DNA from: Hirundichthys speculiger
Lineage: Eukaryota; Chordata; Actinopteri; Beloniformes; Exocoetidae
NCBI GenBank assembly: GCA_018398805.1
Contig: JAGFBZ010001926.1
Coordinates: forward strand, 1,798,001 to 1,862,000
Reading direction: 5' to 3'
DNA: 64,000 nt
The notes below the pieces were generated by a model, which saw only the letters and a list, made by a program, of their open reading frames with translations, was not told the DNA's origin and made no database searches. This document shows, in pieces, positions 27,001-37,400 of the stretch (position 1 is the first letter of the stretch; each line of letters opens with the position of its first letter). The position numbers were made by a program, and so were the translations under genes.

Positions 27001-30000
27001 CAACAATATCCCACCGGGACTTTCTGGGAGTAGAGCAATTTCTTTTAACATGATCAATATTTTGCTGTTCCTGCACTTGCTGATTTTCAGACTCAATACA
27101 TGATGAGTCGGATTTGGCTGGTACAGTTGTGACACATTGCTTCTCATCTGTCAATACTTCATTTGGCTCAACAATATCTGATTTAGTGTTTTGCTGAACA
27201 TCATGTGTGACAGGTGTAGCTACTGTGTCAAGAGATGACTTTATACCAGGTGAACAATCTAAAACCTTTCTCATCCTGCTTGCATATTACAGTATTATCA
27301 CTTTTGTATGAATTAATATCAGCTTCATTCAAGTTTACATGCAGCTGATTATTAGAGCAAAGACTGACCTTCATAGTGGACAAATCTTCCAGAGGAACAT
27401 AAAGATGCTTTAGGGTTTCACTTGTTGTTATAGCTGAGGCTGTTTTATTTTCCATTTCAAATCCTGATTTTGTTTCTTCCTCTTTCTTGGATAACGATTC
27501 TTCCAATATCGTATTAGTGGGGAGGGCTACAGCCTTAACATCTTTATCAACGTGTTTATTTCCACATAGCTGTGAATTAGAGTTTTCTTTTTCACTCTGA
27601 GAACAAAATTCTGTGGTGGCTGCACATGAAGGTACTTTGCCAGAACTGTGAAATATTTCACCTGATTGTCTTTCGTGTCTTTCAGGGGATTTCACAGAAG
27701 ATCTGGAAGGAGTTATTGGTTTTGACTCTGGACTACTGGTTTTCTTTTCAGAATCTTTGCAATTCTCAAAAGAGTCAAAGGTCTGTAATTTTCCCTTATG
27801 ATCTCCATCAGAGTCAGTGGAGCTGCTTTTTCGGTGTTTGTCATGTGTGTGAGACTGGGTAGGAGTGCTGAAAGAAGAGGATCTGTTGTTGGTCTCTGAT
27901 TTCTGATGACTACTAGTTTTCCGGTGAGTAGAGTCCAAATCAGGGGAGCATCTGCGTTGGGAATCAGAGTCCAACGATCGCTTTGAAGTCCTTTCAGACT
28001 TGGATGACTGCAGTCTTTTATCAAACTCAGAGGAATGAGGAGAATCCACAGATTTAGAAGCTCTTTCAGATTTTGAGAAGGAAGATGATTTTGACTCTCT
28101 ATGTGAGCTTGAGTGGTAGGATAACCTGTTGGAGTCACTTATCCTTGTCCTTGTCTTCCTATGGTCATCCTCAGAGTCAGAACTATCACGTGTTCTGTCC
28201 GTGCGAGAACGAGAACGTCTTCTCTCTCTGCGTGGCGAACTCCTGTGTGATCGCCTATCAGAATCATGATAGTAAGACCTTTCAGAACGAGATCCACGGT
28301 CACTTCTGTATCTCTCTGATCTGGAGTGAGATGAACTTGTTCGAGACCCTCTTGACCGAGACCGTGATCTAGACCTGGACCTTCTCCGATCCTTATCTGA
28401 TCGAGATGAGCGTGAAGACGTGTTTCTAGACTCACGTTCTGATTTGGTGTAACTTGAAGACCTTTCATAATTATCCGATCTCTTAGAAGAATTTTTTTCT
28501 TTTTCCCCATTTCGTGAACTAGAGGAAGACTTCTTTACCTCTTTGCCTCTACTGTCTGAGTCTGTTTTACTTTTCGAATCAACTGATTTGCGCCTGGAAG
28601 ACATATGGGCTAAATCTCCATCAGACTCCGAGCAATGTGGGGCACTATCTGACTGTGACCTGGTTATTCTTTTGTAAACATTATCCTGTTCAGCACTGCT
28701 GGAACTATCACCATCTTTTCCTGAGGAAGCAGCCGGCTTCTTGAGGATGGGGTTTCCTCTCGTCTCCGAGGCTTCAGTGGGAGGATTTTCAGAGGGACAG
28801 GTGCTGATGACATTCTGAGGTTGGGGTACTGGAAATTCATCCTCACTCGTACTTTCTGACTTCAATAAAACCTTCGATTCAGAGGTGTGCAGTTCTTCTG
28901 ACACAGCAGATGTTGGTTTCTCTTCAATCACAGACACACTAAGAATTTGCTTCTTGAAATGCATCTTGGCTAAATTTGTTTTGAGTCTAGTAGAACAGGA
29001 GACTGATGTTTGAGAAAGTGTCTCTGCTGTAGATGTTGGCACTGACAGTGTCTGCTTTTGCTCAGCTTTGCCGTCGGTACTCCTCCCTGCTCTGTCCAAG
29101 GTTGACTGTGACAAGGCACCGTGAGTTTCAGTGACAGATGTATCGTGACTGGCAGAGATGAAAAATGGACTTTGCAGAGGCTTCTTTGTCTGTGAGAAGG
29201 TGAAGGACACTTTCTGACGGCTCTGATCTTCTAGGTTAACCCTCATTTTGGTCCCTTTCAGCAAGAGATGGTTGGAGAGAATGACTCTGGGAGTCAAGCT
29301 TTTAATTAAAGCAGACTTGGATAGGCCTTCGACCTTAACCTATAGTAAAAAACAAACATTACATAAACATCCCAGTTCATACGTAAGAAAAATGCTGCTT
29401 TAATAACAAAGGATGCTAAAATCCTCAAATAAAAAAAGATATCCACACTGCTTAGCTTTGGCAAGCTACTTACTGAAGCACCACTTCCTTCCTCTCTGGG
29501 GTCACATGAGAGCACCATGGGAATATGAAAGAGAGTAAAAGCAGAAATCAGTTTACATAGTTCAAAGTTGTACCAGATACATAAAACCTTAAGATGATCA
29601 GGAGGGATCAAATCCAATCAAAGTCACCTTGCAGGATGTGTTTTCTGTGTCACCTGAAAATGCTTTTAAAAGACATCACATGGACAATGGCGACATTTAA
29701 AACAAACAAAAAAAAAAAAACATCCCTCCATTCTCACTCAACTCTGAACCACATACGAGCCCTCTCGAAATGCACACTGAAGCAGCCCACAGGTGCTAAA
29801 GAAAAAAACTTTTGGCACCATGCTTAACCTGATAAACTCGAACGAGGACGCCGGCGTCCTCATTGAGTAATAATTTTGTCTAAAAATGACTCATACAGAA
29901 CGATCACTTCATCTGTCATAGCTGTGTTTGGTATCATTGAACTCTGCAGAGTCTCCTCTTTGCAAAGATAATGCCGTTTTTCTTTCATCTCTAGTATATC

Positions 30001-33000
30001 TTGCACAAGAGGTGCCTAAAGACATAAAGGCCGAAAGTCGTGAAAGTCGGCACTTACCGGTTTTCATCGGTAAAAGTCCCAGAAAACGCGGAGAAACGGT
30101 TTGAATCCGGTCCCTGTTTGTTGACAGAGGCTTAGCTTGTCTATAAACAGAAAGATGCTCACTCTAGCGATTTTTGGTTGCTGAGAAATGCCCTGAACAA
30201 GCTTGGTTCTTCATGTACAGTTGAATTCTCGTGATCATTTATTGAGATTTAGTGTCAATAAATGTTATTACTTATAATATTACTTATTATATTTATATAT
30301 ATATAAAGCACTTTTTTTGCAATTCAGTACCATATTAGAAGTGTAAAAAAGTTTTGTTTGATTTCCGATCGTAGTTTTTCAAGCAGAGGAATCATCTTCC
30401 CGAAACAAAGATGGCTTTGTTCGAATTTCCGGTGACTCTCTTTGCAATGCATTTGATTGACAGCTACAAGGCGGACCTTAGATTCGTCATTTCCGCCTTT
30501 TAGAGCATAGATCAACCTTTCCAATGACGTATTGCATGTGTAATTTGACTTTATCTGAGCCGTTTTATGCCTGCGCGTAGCGGTGCGCCCCCCCAGTCTT
30601 GCATGTGTGCATTTACACAGAGCGCTCAGCGGTGCAAGCAGCAAAATAACTCGCGTAAAATAAGATAACTTACTTCACGGTTAAATGGCTAAAAGTAAGT
30701 CAAAAACCCATTTTAGTGTCCAGGAGGCACTGGAGAAGATTTTTGAGGACTCTTCAGACAGTGAACATTATTCCTGCCTCCTCCCTGCTTGACCTTCATG
30801 CAATTGAGCCCTCATAACTTCAAAACCTTAACTGTAACATATATTTTAAAAAGTATATATGCTCCACATGTAGTCATATATATACATATGTAGTCATCAA
30901 ATATATTATGAATTGGTGGTTTTTACACAGTTATGTACGTTAGTATGTGGTTTATGGTAATACCAAAAACTAGTTGTAAATTTAAAAATGGCAAATTTGT
31001 GACTATTTTAACTCAAACTGATGAAAAATACCAAAATTTAAAGGAAAAAGTACTATTGTCTCAGAATATCATTTTGGTTACCATGTGTTCATTTGGAGTC
31101 TCCAAAGGCCTTTTTGGAGCTGTGCCTAGATTTTTTAATGAAAAGACCACTGTAAAATGGTCATATGTTGTGCTATCTTCTTCAAATTTGAAACACATGT
31201 TCAGTTATAGTGTGCCTACAGCCTCATAGTGTCATTTACCATTTCAGATGAATATTCAGACTATTATTCATCCTGAAAGTCATTTTTTATTTCAGGCGGA
31301 ACAAAATTTTAAATTTTTTACTGACTTCAGAGTTCCAATACTCTGTCTCTGTATCACCTAGAGTGTTCCTTTTTATAAGAAACTACAGAGTGTCTTCTTT
31401 ATGGGACACTTAAATGCATCCATGTGGACAGAACAGTTTAGAAGTTACAATCATTTTAATTTGAGTATGTCATTTTAGGCGTAAAAAAGGGGGTCAGGGT
31501 TTATTAAGTTAAAGTGCTGTCTCATCACATAGTTGTCTTCTATATTTATTTTTACTCAAGACTGAACTGAAGGCATAAAGCCTATGGGACAAAAATCAAA
31601 AGTATTGGGCCATCTTTCACCTCATGCCTTTTTCAAATGTTTGACAGTTGAAGCTTTTATGGTCAAGTTTGCATTGTTACATAATGTATTAAATCTCTAG
31701 TTGGGTTCATGGACTGTAATGTTTCTGTTAGCCCAATGCAATTAACTGACAGAAGTTTTTGTTTCACCACTTTTTAGAGAGAACCTTAAAATGATCTACA
31801 TTGTATAATGGTGAAATGAAAACAAATGTTTTTGTGCTTATTTTGTGATTATTACTGTTCTAGTAACATAAATGTCCTTTAACACAACTGCCTTGTGGTG
31901 AAATCATAAAGAAAAGACAAGGTCTGAACACTAAACTTCTACCATGAACAGTACCTCCAACAGACTTGACATTTCAGACTTCAGAGAATTAGGTTTTCTG
32001 ACATTAGCATGCCTTCACTCACAGCTCAACACTGGAACATATGACTTCTTCCAACAGAAATCTTCCTCATTGCAGCACATTAAAACCCCGCCCTTAGAAA
32101 TACTGACACTGAAAACATCACATGTTCTCCGCATAACAGCTGCTTCACCAGGTAAAAGACTACTAAATTAATTATCAGGATTAAAAGATCTGTAAGGCTT
32201 TGCAAGATTAACCCAAAAACTGTTTTAAGTTAAGAGAGGCTCTCCCTGCAGTAGCCTGCTGTATAATCAGATTTAAGATATGCATTCCATGTCACCTGAG
32301 AGTGATAATTTACCCACAGCATTAGTTGCTGGCCACCATACAAATCAGCAATAAGAAATTCTCCTTTACCATTTTAATTTGTAAGCTTGGTTTTCCCTGG
32401 AGTACATCTAGCTGACAACATCACATGCCAGCCCAATCTAAAACTAAGAATGAAAGTGCTGAGCCCAACACCACTTGGTGAAAAACAACAACCAGTTAAT
32501 CTCCAGCAAATTTAGAATGTTCCAGTACTCTCAGTGTTATGTACTTTTGTTCTGTCTTCTTCCATTCCAAATCAATTTACATGAATGAAAAATCACTTCC
32601 TTCACACACACACACACCTCCCACAAGACTTGTGTAATACCTGTAGATCTTCAACACAGCAACTGTCACAAACCTGTCAAACACAGAATTCGAGACATAC
32701 TTTTTCTCAGCCGTAAATAATTGAGGAAGTACCAGGGAGAACAAAGCCTAGTCTATGTGCTCCATTTATATAAATGCCCAACCAAAATTGTGTGCTATTT
32801 ACCTTATAAAGCTTTAGGACTGCTTTTGCAGTTTGTTTTGGGTTATTCTTCTTCCCAACTGTACGTCACTATATAATTATCTTTTCTGCTTTTGGATGTA
32901 TCTGGGCAGGATTCATTTAGCTACGCATGTCTTTTGGTCCAATCATCAAAAAAACACTAATGATCTTGTGTCATTTAAGTCCCTGCAGGTTCATGCCAGG

Positions 33001-34358
33001 ACATTGCCTCCATGTGTTTTACAAATAATGTATGCTTTGAGCCATTCTGACTTCTTTATAGTTTTTCTTTCCTTCATGGCACTCTGGTACAGGTTGACCT
33101 TTGTTTCATCTGTCCAAACAGTAGTCCAGACCGAGCCTGGCTTCACAATATGGCCATTCATTCATTCATCCTCCATAACCGCTTCAGCCTCTTCCTGGTC
33201 ACAGGGAGACTGGAGCCCATCTTAGCTGTTACTGAGCAAGAGGCAGGATACACTCTGGATAGGTCTTTATTAGATGTGTTTTGAAGTGTAACCTGCCCTT
33301 TCTACTCTTCATGTTTATGAGAGGTTTGCACCTTGTGGTGAATTATCTGTATTTACTCTTTTTAAGACCAATGGTAAACCTGAGCTTGTTCTTCATTGAC
33401 AGGATGTTGCATGGAATTTTTTTTTTAAACCATGGAAAAGATCCTCTATCATCCAACACTCTTGTCATCTGTGGACAACAAGACGTTTTCATTATTTTAC
33501 TTTTTTGTAGCCTGATGATGGCTTGCTTTACTTGCATTCAAGGTTTCTTTGACTCCATGTTCATAGCAACATCTTCCTAATGTAACATAACTGTAATTGT
33601 AACTCGAAGCTTCTGAAAATCGGTCAAAATCAGAATTACTTGATTAATCCCTGAGAGGAAATTCTTCAATAAAAAATATATATAAAAAACTAAAAATAAA
33701 TGACTGTCCAAATATACTAATCTACAATACTAAGACCAATTACTACTGTTCCCAAACAGCAACGATGACACATAACAAAAAACAAAGTTCAACTTATCTA
33801 TATGAAAACGTAGCTTTGTTCAACTTTTTGTTCTATTTAAATGTGTGTAGTTTTCTTATGCAAGGCATGATGCGAGTACTTAGCAATAAGTGGGCCATTT
33901 ATTCCCTGAGGATTTCAGTTTTCTTTTTTCTCGCTGGCCTTTAAAATTAGACATTTCTGCAGGGAGATTCTGTTATATAAAAAGGGCTGTAACAAGAAAC
34001 CTTAAAGCTAATGATTAATGGAAGGGACCTGCAATAAAAATAAACCTCATCCTCCTAACCTCACAAGTTTCTAATGCTAATATAATACCATGTCAATAAC
34101 AATATGCAACTATTTCTTGTTTTAACACACGATAGAAATTCACACTTTCCGATACAAAGCACAGCTTCCATTACCATTTATGAGTTATGGCAAAACAATC
34201 AGCATCTATTTATCAACAAAAAAAAAAAAAAAAAAAGGAAAAAAAACTAATAAAAACAAACAAAAAAAAAACCCTACTGGTAGTGATGTTTCGTGTGTAT
34301 GAAAACTAAATTGTGTCCTTTTTCTTGGCTTTTAAAACCTTATACCTTTACCTTATAC

Positions 34359-34402
<44 letters not shown>

Positions 34403-34455
34403 GAATTCACCAAGCGTTGGATTGTTCACCCACTAATAGGGAACGTGAGCTGGGA

Positions 34456-34492
<37 letters not shown>

Positions 34493-37400
34493 ATGATGTG
34501 TTGTTGCAATAGAAAAAAATCGATGATGCAGTAACCTCGATGAACATTAAAATCTTCAATTATGAAAAGATAATATATTTTCTTTACTCCTTAATACTGA
34601 AGCACTGACTGCATACTGACACCACACAAAACATGCCATCCACGCTATGACATCCTTGAGATACAGAGCCAAAGACTGTGAAGAACAACCAGAATAATAT
34701 TTCTGATTGCTTAATCATTTTTGGTTCGTGATGTTGTTTTTCCATTGCATGGTATATTTTGCCCGGACTATGCTACTTTGCTTTACACTGCAAACACTAT
34801 TCGCTTAAACTGGGTGGGATAAGCTTCTCATCTTGGCACTGTGTTAACCTCTGTTGACTTAGTGAAGACTACAGGTGGATCAGTTAATCAGATATTTAAC
34901 TTAACTGACTACTGGCCATTTTTTTAAGCAGCACTGTCCAGTGCCTGAGAATGTAGTTGCCTAACAGACTGACTTCTGTGGGCAGCTACATGACCTGTTG
35001 TTTTAATTAATGAGATTTATTGTGAATAAACATTTATTTAAGTTAGCAAATTTGTGCACTTTGTCTTTTTTTTTTTTTTAAGGTTATATATTATTATATG
35101 GTGAGGAAAAAAGAAAATAGGCCCAACATATCAGACAAAATAAAAAAAACTATTCAGTACATTTACATGCATGGTTTAGGCATCTACAGCTACAGCTCAA
35201 GTAGGCGATTTAAATGGACTCGTTACTTTGTCCCAGTATACATGTATGTGAAAGGAAGCGATATACTGACAAAAGTAAAAAAAAATTACAAACACACACA
35301 AAAACGACAGATAAATCTTTGATTTAGTTGCTGGCACCAAACTGGAAAAAAAAAGGCAAATGGTTAACTGGACAGACATAAAGCTCTATATATTTCATGT
35401 GTCCTTTAGTTTTTAATTTTATTCTCTCCATCACTGTATCAGCTTCTTTCAGTACTCCCTAGGCAGGAACTGAGGAACAAGTGCAGAGCATGTAGGCCAG
35501 TTCCAGCCCCATTAAACAAGCTCAGCTTCACCAAATTATCTGGCTATGTTAGTTCAACTAACATTTGATTTCAATTGGATGATCTTTACATGCAATTTAA
35601 AACTCTGATTTCAGTTGGAGTAATAGAATAATAAGGTTTTTTTTCTACAACGCCATGGAGATGTACTGCTTGATTCAAAACATTTGTAACTTGGGCTAAA
35701 GTGCTACTAAAGAAAGTATCCAATACCAGGTTACTACCTGATGTGGAAACTCAATAAAACCAATTAGGGTCGATCTTTATCATGTAACAGAAAAGCACCA
35801 TTAACGATGACAGGGTTTTGGTTAGGGATGATCTTGAGGTCAAAATATTTTGAGTGCCAAAAAAAAAAAAAAAAAAAGCCAAAACAAAAACTTGTGCTGA
35901 CTAATACCTGATCTCTGACTTGAGTAGAGTGTCCATTGAGAAACTCGTCTAGGATTAGAAGGCCTGAAGAGGCTGCTGGCCAAGAATAATCCAAATCAGA
36001 GTAATGAGCCCTCCAAAGTGACGCCACACCTGACAAAAAGAAAAATAAGTTTGAAATGAACTGAGTCTCTTTACCAATGACAGCTTTGAGCTATTCTGTC
36101 AAGAAGGTGACACTTTTAACATATGTAACATCTAGAGAAAGATGCTGAAAATACACCAGTTTAACTGTCTGCATGACACAGTAACAAAGGATTAATAATG
36201 TTCTGTGCTGTGCAAACGACATTGTACACCAAGTGCACAACAAGCAAAAATGTCCTCAAATTTAAATATTTAATTTGACTTCTCCAGTGTGATTAACACA
36301 AGTCATCCTAGTGCTGGGCAATATGACGATACATATCGTGGGGACGATAGAAAAGTGTGTATCGTGCCATTTCTCTTCTATCGTTTCTAACCTAATTTTA
36401 TCAATTATTACAGCAAATATGTAATTAAATAACCTGCAACGATAAATTTGATAGAAACATATCTACTTCTACTTTCCACTTTTATTCATGGTTAGTGCCT
36501 TAAACAGAGTTCTCTTCAACCCTGATGTTTACTTTAGACACTTTATATTGGTTTGCAAACTTTGCACTACAAGGTTACAGATTTCAGAAAGTTGAAAAAT
36601 AATTTGTGTTTATTTTTTGTAGCTGAACTTCAGTGCAAAACTGTGTTTTTCCTCTCAGAAACTGTTGTGCACTTTAAAAAAAAATGTGAAAGCTACTGTA
36701 TCTCTGTACCTACCTGTTTTTGCTGCACCAAAATGTATGTTTGTGACAGTTCAGATAAATGTCCTTTCAAAATAAAGTTGAAAAGTAAGCAATGAAATTT
36801 TTGTCAAACTTTTCAGAGAATAACTGAAAACATACTTTATTATGGTATATCGTGATATATATCGTTATCGTGATATAAAATAGTCCATATCGTGATATAT
36901 GATTTTTTCCATATCGCCCAGCACTAAGTCATCCTGTGTTGTTCTGTGGGAAATTCCAGGTAACACTTGAAGATGCCTCAACAATCTTCTGGATTACTAA
37001 CTTCCTCAAAAAAAGACCACAGTTTATGACACTGAGAGAATGAGTGTAAGAGTGATGGTCAATGATACAGAAGCACCACAGAACTGTACTCTCACTGTGT
37101 CTCCTCTTTGTGTACACTTCAGATTCAATCTACAACTCAAAGTCCTGCCATCTCCATAAATACTCACACAGCTTTTCTGTTAGGTGTCAGTTGTGGGACA
37201 TAAAGCTGTGTACGGAGGAAGTGATGCACCGTTTGGTGGAATGTTGTGGGACAATCACCTTATCTTGAGTGTGAACAAGACAAAGGATATCACTGTGGAA
37301 TTTAGAAGGAGCAGGAATAAGCTGAAAACTATTTCCAAAGAAAAAATGGAGATGGTCAAGGACTACAGATACCTGGGTATTCAATGGACTGCAGATGCAA

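Noticed and set aside
29518..29617. Alternative setd2 start at 29518 ([15 protein letters not shown])
   Set aside because: In frame with exon 3, but the acceptor before REEG and the exact phase match with the ATG exon at 38998, which resembles the human N-terminus, make the microexon model better.
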